Below, piece after piece: positions 16,551 through 26,181 of a stretch of 64,000 nt of DNA; position 1 is the first letter of the stretch; each line of letters starts with the position of its first letter. The translations under genes and the position numbers were made by a program. This stretch comes from Planctomycetota bacterium (GTDB lineage Bacteria > Planctomycetota > Phycisphaerae > UBA1845 > PWPN01), in contig JAKPHF010000048.1 in NCBI GenBank assembly GCA_029550525.1, positions 124,001-188,000 on the forward strand, given 5' to 3'. The notes below the pieces were generated by a model that searched no databases, was not told where the DNA came from, and saw only the letters and a list, made by a program, of their open reading frames with translations.

Positions 16551-18974
16551 TCAGAAGAACGGCAGGCCCACGAAGAAGTTGAAGTATCGGACGTCGTCCT
16601 CGCCGTGCCGCGACACCGGGAAGGCCAGATCGAACTCCATGGGCACCGTGCCCAGAATGTCGAGCGTGAGCCGCACGCCGGCACCCACCGACGCCCGCCA
16701 GGTGCTCAGACCGAATTCCTTTTCGACCGTGCCCATGTCCGTGAAGAACACGCCGCGAACCGCCCGAGCATACAGCGGGAAGGAGTACTCGGCTCCGGTC
16801 AGTGCGATGAACTCGCCACCCACGCGGTTGTTCCGTAGGCCGTCGCGCGGGCTGATGCCGCGGAAGTCGAAGCCGCGGATCGAGCCGATGCCGCCGGCGT
16901 AGAAGCGTTCGAACACCGGAGCATCGCCGAGAATCTGCCCGGCCTCGGCCCGCACGCTCAGCACGCTCTTGCGATCCTGCTCGTCGGTGGCCAGCGTGAA
17001 ATGCTGAACGTAGCGGGCGTATGCCTTCCCGAAGAAGAAGTCGCCGCCCATGGCCCCGGCCTGCTCGTACGAAGCCAGGAAGGTGTGACCTTTGCTTGGA
17101 TCGAATCGGCTATCCGTCGTGTCGTGAACGAGTGAGGCCTTCACGCTCGATAGGTAGTTCCAGCCGTCTACCTTGCGGATGTCGCGGGCCGCGAACGATT
17201 CGCGGTCGAGCACGCCCACGTACTCCGCCCGGAAGGCGATTTCGCCCGTCCAGCCCTTGAGCAAGCCCTGCTCAAATCGCTTGTCGAAGCTGAAGCTGCC
17301 GCCGTAACGCCGCTCGTCGTAGCCGTCGCGGCCGCGGTCGAACAGATACAGGCTGGTGTTGAAGCCGATGGGCATGTCGAGCAGGTACGGCTCGCGGAAG
17401 TCGATGCGGCCGCGGACCAACTCGGTGCCCGGCTCGAACTGGATTCGCATGGTCTGGCCCGCTCCGCGGAAGGCACGTCCGCGGAAGAACTCGCCCCAGC
17501 TGCGCGGCCAGTCGGCAATGTCGAAGTTCGTGTTCTCCAGCATGATGTTGCCCAGCAAGCCCTGGTCGCTACTGGCGCCCACGCCGGCGATGAACCGCGT
17601 CGTGTTGGGGCTCTCGGTCACCGTGACCAGCACGTCGCGCACGCTGTCCTCGTTCATAGGCGGCACGATGGGTTCGATCGTCGCCTCCGAGAACAAGCCG
17701 GTGTCCTTCAGCCGCCTCTCGGACTCGCGGACGGCCGTGACGTCGTACAACTGCTCGGGATAGAACCGCAGCTCGCGGCGAACCACCTTCTCCTGCGTGC
17801 GGAAGTTGCCGTTGACCTCGATCCAGCCGATGTGGAACTGGTTGCCTTCCTTGACCGTCAACGTGAGGACGACCAGGCCCGGTTCTTCGGCGAACACCCA
17901 GCTGGGTACGATATTCGCTTCGATGTAGCCGATGGTGCCGTACTTGGTTTCGAGGTTTTTGAGGTCCGTCTGCAGCCGCGGCTGGATGAGGTAATCGCCG
18001 GGCTTGAGCTGCATGGCCGCCTGCAGTTCCTCGCCGGTGAACACCTCGTTACCCGCGAAGCGGATCTCGCGGATGCCGTAGCGAATGCCCTCGTTCACGC
18101 GGAACACCAGGCGCAACCGCTTGCGAGCCACGTCCAGAAACTCCGGCTCCCAGCTGACCTCGGCATCCAGGAAGCCGCGGTCGCGGTAGTACTGCTGCAC
18201 GGCCAATGCGTCGCGCTGGGCGCGATCGGGGTCGAAGTCGCCCGTGCGGAAGATCCAGATGTACGTCTTGGATTCGATGACGCCTTTGAGTTCGCTGTCG
18301 CCGAACGTGACGTTGCCTTCGAAGTCGATTTTGCGGATGCGGACGCGCTGGTTCTCGACGATGGAGTACGCGACCACGTTCTCGCTCAGTCGCTGCTCGT
18401 CGTAGGTTACTTCGGCGTAGGCGTAGCCCTTCTCGCGGTACTTGCGTTCGATGAGATCGCGCCCCTGGCGAACTTCGTAGAGATCCAGCGGATCGCCGAC
18501 GGCGAACGGCAATTCCGCGAGCAGATCCTTGTCCTTGAACTTGACGTTGCCCTCGAACTCGATGGCGGCGACTTCGGGTTTCTCCGTCACCCGGAGCACG
18601 AGCTGCACCTGGTCATCGACGAGCTGTGGCACCGCCCGCACGTCGCGGAACCGACCCGTGCGCAGCAGCCGGGCCACGTCACGCTGCACCTGGTCCTGGG
18701 TGTAGGTCTCGCCGGCCCGCGTGCGGATCTGATTGCGAACGTACGACTCGCTGATCTGGTCAAGGCCCTCGATGACGATTTCGCGGACGACCCGCCCGTC
18801 CAAGGGCGAGGCCGGCGCCGCCGGGGCAGGCGTCGGCAGCCCTTCCGCCGGCGACGGCGTCTGCGCACGCGCCCCGGAATGACAGACCAGGACTGTGCAG
18901 GCACCCGTCAGCAGGAGGATGACTGTCCATCGGCGGCTGCCCATGCCGCGCCGCAGGCATGCATGTTCCATCAT
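16551..18974 (-). CDS. bamA: Outer membrane protein assembly factor BamA (POTRA repeats and Omp85 barrel)
   Basis: POTRA-like repeats and C-terminal barrel with GGIGSIRGFDFRGISPRDG motif; signal peptide. Confidence 0.88.
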   Translation of the reverse strand: MMEHACLRRGMGSRRWTVILLLTGACTVLVCHSGARAQTPSPAEGLPTPAPAAPASPLDGRVVREIVIEGLDQISESYVRNQIRTRAGETYTQDQVQRDVARLLRTGRFRDVRAVPQLVDDQVQLVLRVTEKPEVAAIEFEGNVKFKDKDLLAELPFAVGDPLDLYEVRQGRDLIERKYREKGYAYAEVTYDEQRLSENVVAYSIVENQRVRIRKIDFEGNVTFGDSELKGVIESKTYIWIFRTGDFDPDRAQRDALAVQQYYRDRGFLDAEVSWEPEFLDVARKRLRLVFRVNEGIRYGIREIRFAGNEVFTGEELQAAMQLKPGDYLIQPRLQTDLKNLETKYGTIGYIEANIVPSWVFAEEPGLVVLTLTVKEGNQFHIGWIEVNGNFRTQEKVVRRELRFYPEQLYDVTAVRESERRLKDTGLFSEATIEPIVPPMNEDSVRDVLVTVTESPNTTRFIAGVGASSDQGLLGNIMLENTNFDIADWPRSWGEFFRGRAFRGAGQTMRIQFEPGTELVRGRIDFREPYLLDMPIGFNTSLYLFDRGRDGYDERRYGGSFSFDKRFEQGLLKGWTGEIAFRAEYVGVLDRESFAARDIRKVDGWNYLSSVKASLVHDTTDSRFDPSKGHTFLASYEQAGAMGGDFFFGKAYARYVQHFTLATDEQDRKSVLSVRAEAGQILGDAPVFERFYAGGIGSIRGFDFRGISPRDGLRNNRVGGEFIALTGAEYSFPLYARAVRGVFFTDMGTVEKEFGLSTWRASVGAGVRLTLDILGTVPMEFDLAFPVSRHGEDDVRYFNFFVGLPFF

Positions 18975-19337
18975 GTCAGGCTCGTTTTGGGTAACGTATG
19001 AATGACACGGCAGCGCTGCCGGAATCGCGCCGGGGCCACGATCCCAAGCCTGAAGGCAAACCCCTGAGCAACTCCGTCGGGCTTCTGCCGACGACCGCGC
19101 TAATGCGGGGTAATATATCGGGTTCGTCCACGGGTGCAAAGCTAATCTGCAGCGAAAGTTAGCCCAGCCCACCCTGATCGCGGGCCGGATACGCCTGGCT
19201 GCGACGGTAATCCTTGTGCCAGCGTCCTGCGATTGTCGTTCGAATAGGCAATCCCCGGATGTGCCGCACCCGGGCACTGCTGAACAGGCTCGCCGGCTTC
19301 CTTGCCAACCGGCGGGTTATCGGAACAATGGTGGACC

Positions 19338-21245
19338 ATGTGCGGGATTGCCGGCATCATCGACTTCGAGGGACGCCCCATCGACGTACGTCGGCTGGAG
19401 GAGGCGTGCCAATCGCTGGCCCACCGCGGTCCGGACGACCGGGGAATCTGGCAATCCCAATCGAACGGCTGGAGCGTGGGCTTGGCTCACACGCGGCTGG
19501 CCGTGATCGACCCGGCACCCGAAGCCCATCAACCCATGATCACGCCCGACGGTCGTTGGGCCATCGCCTACAACGGCGAGCTCTACAACTACCGAGCGCT
19601 CCGGGACGAGATCGGCTCGGAGAGGCGCACGGCCTCGGACACCGAGGTGGTCCTGCAAGCCTGTCGGGCCTGGGGTCCCAAGGCCCTGGAGCGATTCGAC
19701 GGAATGTGGGCGATGGCTGTCGTGGACGCCGAGTCCCGTACGGGCCATCTGTCGCGCGATCCGTTCGGCATCAAGCCGCTGTATCACACCTTTGTCGATC
19801 GCAAGCTCGTGTTCGCCAGCGAGTTGCGCACACTCGTGGGCCTCCTCGATCAGCCGCTCGACATCGATCCGGCGGCGGTGGCCTGTTATCTACAACTGGG
19901 CCATGTCCCCCACCCTCTGACGATTTATCGTCAAGTCCGCAAGTTGCCGCCCGGCCATGTGCTGGCGTTCGACGCCCGAGGACCGGCCGAACCGCACCGA
20001 TACCATTTCTTGAAGCCGCCTCCTACGCCAGCACCCGACTACGCAGCCGCGTGCGAACAGTTGCGGGCGCTCATTCAGGATGCCGTGCTTCGGCAATGCG
20101 TGGCCGACGTGCCGCTCGGCGCGTTCCTGTCGGGTGGGCTGGACTCGTCCGTGGTGGTGGCCTGCATGGCCCGTCGGCAGGGCTCGCCCATCCGGACGTT
20201 CAGCATCGGCTACGCCGATCACGCCCGTTACGACGAGACGCACTACGCGCGGTTGGTCGCCCGACACCTGGGTACCGAGCACCATGAGTTCCGGCTCAGC
20301 TTTGCCGACATCCTGGCCGCCGTCGAGCCCATGCTCGACCATCTCGGCGAGCCGTTCGCCGACAGTTCGCTCCTGCCCACCTCACTGGTCAGCCGGTATA
20401 CCCGACAGCATGTCACCGTAGCGCTGAGCGGCGACGGCGGCGACGAGCTGTTCGGCGGCTACTGGCGCTATCTCGGCCATCACTATCTCGATCGCTACCG
20501 GCGACTGCCCGACGCGATTCGCCGGCCGATCGAGTGGCTCTTGCAGATCCTGCCCGAGGCTCGCTCGACGCGGCGGCTCGATCGGTTGCGGCAGCTGCGC
20601 AAGCTGTTGCGCGGCGATCTGCCCGATCCGATGGACCGCCATCTGGCCTGGGCCCGATTCCTAGAAGCGGACGTGGCGGCGGAGCTACTGGGCCAGGACC
20701 GTGCACGAGAGGCGACGCGGATCGTAGGCGAGGCCTACCGCGAGGCCGTCACGAGCTGGTACGCGGACAACGTACCGGAATTGGAGCCGCTCCAGCGTAT
20801 TCTCCTGGCCGACCTGGGTGTGGGACTGGCCGACGACATGCTGTGCAAGGTGGATACGGCCAGCATGTACCACTCTTTAGAGGTACGTGTGCCATTGCTC
20901 TCCACCGACGTGGTCGACTTCGTCACCGGCCTGCCGCTGGAATACAAGATCGCCGGGACGACCGGCAAGCGCATCCTCCGCGATGCATTTCGCGACTGGC
21001 TACCCGAGACCGTCATCGAACGAACCAAGATGGGCTTCGAAGTGCCCGTAGGCGAATTCTTCCGCAACGAGCTGCGCGAGCTGTTTGCCGACGCGGTGAC
21101 GCCCGACGCATTGGCCGCGTTTGGCATCAACCCGCAACCGGCACTGCAAGCGTTCGACGACCATCTGCACCGTCGGCGCGATCGGACCGAACATCTTTGG
21201 GCGCTGCTCGTGCTGTGCTGGTGGCGCCGCAAGACACGCGCGTAA
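19338..21245 (+). CDS. asnB: Asparagine synthase (glutamine-hydrolysing)
   Basis: Starts MCGIAGII (N-terminal nucleophile Cys); synthetase PPi loop LSGGLDSSVV. Confidence 0.92.
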   Translation: MCGIAGIIDFEGRPIDVRRLEEACQSLAHRGPDDRGIWQSQSNGWSVGLAHTRLAVIDPAPEAHQPMITPDGRWAIAYNGELYNYRALRDEIGSERRTASDTEVVLQACRAWGPKALERFDGMWAMAVVDAESRTGHLSRDPFGIKPLYHTFVDRKLVFASELRTLVGLLDQPLDIDPAAVACYLQLGHVPHPLTIYRQVRKLPPGHVLAFDARGPAEPHRYHFLKPPPTPAPDYAAACEQLRALIQDAVLRQCVADVPLGAFLSGGLDSSVVVACMARRQGSPIRTFSIGYADHARYDETHYARLVARHLGTEHHEFRLSFADILAAVEPMLDHLGEPFADSSLLPTSLVSRYTRQHVTVALSGDGGDELFGGYWRYLGHHYLDRYRRLPDAIRRPIEWLLQILPEARSTRRLDRLRQLRKLLRGDLPDPMDRHLAWARFLEADVAAELLGQDRAREATRIVGEAYREAVTSWYADNVPELEPLQRILLADLGVGLADDMLCKVDTASMYHSLEVRVPLLSTDVVDFVTGLPLEYKIAGTTGKRILRDAFRDWLPETVIERTKMGFEVPVGEFFRNELRELFADAVTPDALAAFGINPQPALQAFDDHLHRRRDRTEHLWALLVLCWWRRKTRA

Positions 21246-21247
21246 GA

Positions 21248-21302
21248 AAACCGCTCTTTCCTTCGTCGCTTACACGAGCCGCAGGAAGGTAAGAGCGGTT
21301 CT
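21248..21302. terminator. Bidirectional terminator-like hairpin between convergent asnB and PHP genes
   Basis: AACCGCTCTTTCCTTC...GAAGGTAAGAGCGGTT inverted repeat (one mismatch). Confidence 0.6.
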
Positions 21303-21338
21303 CTGTCAATTACCGACGCTCAACAGAGCGCCCGAGGT

Positions 21339-22610
21339 TTACTTCACCGGTTGGAACGGCTGCGTCCAGGCGACTTCAACATCCCCCTCGGCGAACGGGT
21401 TGGGATGCTTGGCGTCACTGATGATCTTCGCCCGCACGTACAGCTCGCTGCCGTTGAGCGTGTAGCTGACCTTTGTGCCTTCCTTCTCGGCCAGCACCTG
21501 GCCGATGGTGTCGCTGTACTCGTAAACGACGTGGTCGGCAGCCGGGCGAGTGGTCACCGTGCGATCGTAGTTGCGAGGCGTGCCGATGAACTGCGTCTTG
21601 TACGACACGCCGGGCTTGGCGTCGATCTCGACCGTCAGCGTGTTGTTCTCGAAGCGAATGTCCTTCAGAATCACGCCGGTGGTGGGATAGAAGTCGCCCT
21701 TCTCCATGGCCTCCACCAGCGACTCCGGCGTGAGCTTCTCGGCCCGGACCATGATCCAGCCTCGTCCCGGATTGGCGCCGCCGCCGGGAATCTTCGCGTA
21801 ATTATGGGCATCGTCGGAAGCCACGCCGTACATCACCGGCAGATTGAGCTGACCCAGCCGCCGGGACAGCACGACGTCCCACATCCGATCGACCGGCACA
21901 CGTGTGGCGTCGCCATAGTTGTGCACGCTGGGATGACCGTTGTGAACCTCGAAGAACTGCGCGCCGCGAAGCGGGGCGATGTCCTCAGCCGTCATGGCCC
22001 AACCAAAGTAGGGGTGGTTCACAGTAGGAAACATGGGCCGGCCGGTTGCCTTCCGCTGGGCGAGCACGGCATCAATGTTCCGCTGGGTGCACTCGGCAAC
22101 GGTTTCACCCCGCTGCGGCGGTATGAGCTCGGCCAAGTTGATCCCGTTGAGGTGGACCGGCTTCTTCGCGGCCGAATCGCTGATCTCTTCGCCTGGCACC
22201 AGGAGAAACGAACCGGGCTGCTCGAACATCGCGCGCAGCTCGTCCAGCGTCTTGAGCCGGTACTCGACCTGGTCACCCTTCTGCCGCTTGACCAGCGTGT
22301 CCCCGAACTGCTGCTCGTAGATTTCGGCTCCTTTGGCCCACCGATCTTTGGGGGCCACCCACTTCTCACCCTGGAGCATCACGTTGTGATCGCTGATGAC
22401 CAGAAATTGATACCCATGATCCTTGTACCACTTCACCGCCACCTCCGGCGGGCAGTCGCCGTCGCTCCACCAGGTGTGCGTATGCGTGTTGCCCTTGAAC
22501 CACCGCTCGGCGGCCACGGCGTTCGGAACAACCGCCAGCAGCACCAGGCCACAGGCCAACCCCGCGGCGACACCAGTTCCCATCCCTTTACTCCCGTACG
22601 TACGGCTCAT
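21339..22610 (-). CDS. PHP-domain-like metal-dependent phosphoesterase, secreted
   Basis: WFKGNTHTHTWWSDGDCPPEVAVKWYKDHGYQFLVISDHN. Confidence 0.82.
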   Translation of the reverse strand: MSRTYGSKGMGTGVAAGLACGLVLLAVVPNAVAAERWFKGNTHTHTWWSDGDCPPEVAVKWYKDHGYQFLVISDHNVMLQGEKWVAPKDRWAKGAEIYEQQFGDTLVKRQKGDQVEYRLKTLDELRAMFEQPGSFLLVPGEEISDSAAKKPVHLNGINLAELIPPQRGETVAECTQRNIDAVLAQRKATGRPMFPTVNHPYFGWAMTAEDIAPLRGAQFFEVHNGHPSVHNYGDATRVPVDRMWDVVLSRRLGQLNLPVMYGVASDDAHNYAKIPGGGANPGRGWIMVRAEKLTPESLVEAMEKGDFYPTTGVILKDIRFENNTLTVEIDAKPGVSYKTQFIGTPRNYDRTVTTRPAADHVVYEYSDTIGQVLAEKEGTKVSYTLNGSELYVRAKIISDAKHPNPFAEGDVEVAWTQPFQPVK

Positions 22611-22651
22611 TGCATTCTCCTCATATAGCAGACCTTAGCCACCCGGGCATT

Positions 22652-22798
22652 CTACAGGATAATCCGTTCGCTCGCCGCATCGAACCTCGCCACCTTGCCC
22701 GCTCGCATGGCCAGGCTGGCCATCTGCAGCGCGGTCTGCACGTGGAACCGGCGACGACTCCGCGCGGAAGAGCGGCTGGAATGACGGGCTGAATCCAT
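22652..22798 (-). pseudogene. 48-codon remnant of a Gfo/Idh/MocA oxidoreductase gene: leader fused in frame to C-terminal tail
   Basis: AGGAGGT RBS then MDSARHSSRSSARSRRRFHVQTALQMASLAMRAGKVARFDAASERIIL; the tail resembles Gfo/Idh C-termini. Confidence 0.55.
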
Positions 22799-23042
22799 GG
22801 TGGACCTCCTGTGAAGAGCCGGGTTCGAAAGGAGAACGTCGTGATGTTCACCCGGCCCGGCCGCGGTGTCAAACCGGGCGGTGTTCACTCTCCGTGCTCG
22901 AGTACGCATGCGTTCAGGGCGGCGGCAATCTGTCCGCCTCCGAGGCGGGCGGGACGCCGCCCCCCCCAAGCGAGCGTCGGTTGTGGAGGGATGTGGCAGC
23001 CGTTACGATTCTCCGCACCAGACGCCCTTCAGGAGATCTGTC

Positions 23043-25823
23043 ATGTCCCGAACTTGGCTCATCGTGGTTGCCGTGCTCTGCGCCTCATCAAATTCCGATT
23101 CCGCGCGAGCGGACAAACAGACCAGCGCATTTTTTCCCGCTGAACTCGTGGCCCGGGCTCGCGCCAATGCCGAGAAGTACCCCTGGGCGGCCGCCATCCG
23201 CGACGAGATCGTCGAAGCGGCTCGACCCTGGCTCGACATGAGCGATGACGAATTGTGGTCGCTGCAGTTCGGCCACACCATCACCCGCTCGTGGATGGTC
23301 TGGTCGAACGGCCACTGTCCCGCCTGCAAAGAAGGCGTGCCCATGTATAATTGGATCATCCGGGCCCTCGAGAAACCCTGGAAGGTCCAGTGCCCGCACT
23401 GCAAGGAGCTGTTCCCCAAGAACGATTTCGCGGCCTTCTACCGGTCCGGTCTCGACGAACACGGCGTGTTCGACCCCCGAAGGGCCGACCGCACGCTGCT
23501 GTTCAACACCGACCATCCCGACCCGGCCGATCCGCTGCATCGCTTCGGCGTCGATGACGGCGAGGGCTACGTCGAAGGCGACAAGCGCTGGAGATTCATC
23601 GGGGCATATCTAATCTACGGTCAGTGGAAACAGGCGATCGTGGGCGGCATGCGCAAGTGTGCCGAAGCCTACATCGTGACCGGCGACGCACGCTACGCAC
23701 GCAAGGCCGGCATCCTGCTCGACCGGGCCGCCGACCTGTATCCCACGTTCGACTTCAAGAGCGAAGGGCTGGTCTACGAAGTGCCCGGCGTGGCGGGTTA
23801 CGTCTCGACCTGGCATGACGCCTGTATCGAAACGCGGGACATGGTCCTCACGTACGACATGATTCTGCCCGCCATCGCGCAGGACGCCGAGTTGCAGCAC
23901 TTCCTCGCCGCCAAGGCCGCGCAGTACAAGCTCGATAATCCCAAAGCGTCATTTGCCGACATCCGTCGCAACATCGAGCAGCGCATCCTCATTGATTGCC
24001 AGACCAACCGGCCCAAGATCAACTCCAACTATCCCCAAACCGACATCACCATCGCCTTCGCCAAGACCGCCCTGGCCTGGCCCGACAACCGCGACGAGGT
24101 GTACGCGATCATCGGCGAAATCGTCCAGCGCACCACCGCCGTGGACGGCACGAGCGGCGAAAAAGGCCTGTCTGGCTACTCGGCCATGGCCAACAGCGGC
24201 CTGGCCCAACTGCTGGCCATGTACGCCCGCATGGACGCGAATTTCCTGCCCGACATGATCAAACGGTGGCCGCGCATTCATGATGCGTTTCGATTCCACA
24301 TGGACGCCTGGTGCTTCCAGCGCTATTACCCCAGCTGCGGCGACGCGGGATCGTACTGCGCGCCCGTCGAGCACCTGTGTTCCGTACCGTTGTCCACGCG
24401 GGCCTCCCTCAACCCGTCCATGTTCAGCTTCCTCTGGCAGCTGTACGAGCAGACGCGCGACGTGCGATTCGTCCAGGCGCTGCATCACGGTAACGGCGGC
24501 AAGCTCGAAGGCCTGCCCCACGACCTGTTCGCCGAGTCGCCCGAGCGGTTCCAGCGCGACGTCGAAAGCGTTATCGCCCGGTTCGGCACGCGGATCGAAG
24601 TGCCCAGCACCAACAAGCAGGAATGGTGCCTGGCCCTGCTACGCGGCGGTCGCGGCGATGACGAGCGCGTGCTCTGGCTTGACTACGACTCGGGCGGCCA
24701 GCACTCGCATTGCGACGGCATGAACCTGGGTCTGTACGCCCGCGGCCTCGATCTCATGCCCGACTTCGGTTACCCGCCCGTGCAGTACGGCGGCTGGGGG
24801 GCGCCGCGCGCCCGATGGTATGTGAGCAGCATGGCCCACAACACCGTGGTGGTCGATGGCGGCAACACGCAACCAGGCACAGGCAAGACGCAAGTGTGGG
24901 CTGACGGCGAGGCCTTCCATGCCATCCAGGCGGCCTGCCCGGAAATGATCGGCGGCGGACGCTACGAGCGTACGGCCGCCATGGTCGACCTGTCCGAACG
25001 CGACTTCTACGTGATCGACGTCTTTCGCGTGACCGGCGGCACCGATCACGCCAAGTTTTTCCGCAGCCATTTCGGCACCGTCGCCACACAAGGGGTGCCT
25101 GAAAGATCCGCGACGCTATTGTCCGGCGTGCCGCACATGCGCAGCTGGCGTGGCGGTCCGGCCGAGCCCGGCTGGAGCGTGGAATGGAAGATCGAGGATC
25201 GCTTTGGCCTGCTCGACGCACCGATCGACCTGCGCGTGCGCTACACGGACCTCACCGCCGGGACTGAGGCTTACACCGGCGAGTCCTGGGTTTCCATCGG
25301 CAAGCACGGCTTCAGCAGCAACGACGATGCATGGATCCCGCACGTCGTGAGCCGGCGCCACGCCGCCGCCGGTCCGCTCGCATCGACGTTCGTGTCCGTC
25401 ATCGAGCCGTTCGAGAGCAAGAGCAACATCGCCGCCATCAAGCGAATCTCGCTGCCGGCTGCAGGCGATCCTCCTCGCGATGAGGACGTGGCGCTGGAAG
25501 TGACGTTGGTTGACGGCCGGCGCGATCTGTATATCTCGCGCGATCGGCAGGACCCGCCGACGAACGCCAATCCGGACGCGGCCGTCTCACCGGGAGCCGT
25601 GTGCCTGCTGCGTTGCGACGCTGCCGGGACTCCTGCCCGCCTGTGCCTGGCCGCCAGCCGCTGGGTTCGCATCGGCGGACTCGAAGCCCGGCTAAAGCCC
25701 GACGTCCATTACGTCGAGATCGTTTTCACCGGCGACAAAGCCCGGTTGCTGTCTGGCCAGTTAGATTCGATCGAATTGCTGACACTCAACAACAAGCCGA
25801 TCCAGATCATTAGTGTCGAATAA
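23043..25823 (+). CDS. Heparinase II/III-like polysaccharide lyase family protein
   Basis: Signal peptide, alpha-helical N-domain, GGQHSHCDGMNLGLYARGLDLMPDFGYP and AHNTVVVDGGNT heparinase II/III-type blocks. Confidence 0.8.
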   Translation: MSRTWLIVVAVLCASSNSDSARADKQTSAFFPAELVARARANAEKYPWAAAIRDEIVEAARPWLDMSDDELWSLQFGHTITRSWMVWSNGHCPACKEGVPMYNWIIRALEKPWKVQCPHCKELFPKNDFAAFYRSGLDEHGVFDPRRADRTLLFNTDHPDPADPLHRFGVDDGEGYVEGDKRWRFIGAYLIYGQWKQAIVGGMRKCAEAYIVTGDARYARKAGILLDRAADLYPTFDFKSEGLVYEVPGVAGYVSTWHDACIETRDMVLTYDMILPAIAQDAELQHFLAAKAAQYKLDNPKASFADIRRNIEQRILIDCQTNRPKINSNYPQTDITIAFAKTALAWPDNRDEVYAIIGEIVQRTTAVDGTSGEKGLSGYSAMANSGLAQLLAMYARMDANFLPDMIKRWPRIHDAFRFHMDAWCFQRYYPSCGDAGSYCAPVEHLCSVPLSTRASLNPSMFSFLWQLYEQTRDVRFVQALHHGNGGKLEGLPHDLFAESPERFQRDVESVIARFGTRIEVPSTNKQEWCLALLRGGRGDDERVLWLDYDSGGQHSHCDGMNLGLYARGLDLMPDFGYPPVQYGGWGAPRARWYVSSMAHNTVVVDGGNTQPGTGKTQVWADGEAFHAIQAACPEMIGGGRYERTAAMVDLSERDFYVIDVFRVTGGTDHAKFFRSHFGTVATQGVPERSATLLSGVPHMRSWRGGPAEPGWSVEWKIEDRFGLLDAPIDLRVRYTDLTAGTEAYTGESWVSIGKHGFSSNDDAWIPHVVSRRHAAAGPLASTFVSVIEPFESKSNIAAIKRISLPAAGDPPRDEDVALEVTLVDGRRDLYISRDRQDPPTNANPDAAVSPGAVCLLRCDAAGTPARLCLAASRWVRIGGLEARLKPDVHYVEIVFTGDKARLLSGQLDSIELLTLNNKPIQIISVE

Positions 25824-25960
25824 GAGTCACGTATAACGCGATCCGCGTGCAAGGCTTCTCGCTCCTCAGGGGCGCGATGGCTCCAAGAAAACTATCCCTT
25901 GTCAACGGGCGGCTTCGCCGCCCTCAGGTTGACAAGGGGAGTTGGTGTCGGGGTTTCGCA

Positions 25961-26010
25961 CCGGCGGCTCACGCCGCCGGCTATTGACCGGCGCCCCTAC
26001 AGGGCGAGAA
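25961..26010. repeat. Two-hairpin intergenic repeat module, copy 2
   Basis: CCGGCGGCTCACGCCGCCGGCTATTGACCGGCGCCCCTACAGGGCGAGAA. Confidence 0.85.
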
Positions 26011-26041
26011 GGTGCCGTACACTAAACACGTACCACGCCCA

Positions 26042-26074
26042 CGGCTATTAACTTGGCGCCCTTTCAGGGCGGAA
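26042..26074. repeat. Two-hairpin module, partial copy 3 (second half)
   Basis: CGGCTATTAACTTGGCGCCCTTTCAGGGCGGAA. Confidence 0.75.
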
Positions 26075-26181
26075 CCGCGCTAATCTCTCGTGTGCTGAAC
26101 GCGTGCCGCGAGCGTCGAGACTGCCCATGTCTGCACGTCGTTTTTCGCCCCCTCGCCGCGTCTCCCCGTCGCCGCGTCGCT

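Noticed and set aside
14991-26074. CRISPR array from repeated CGGCGGCTCACGCCGCCGG units
   Set aside because: Copies are 11 kb apart, no regular spacers, no cas genes
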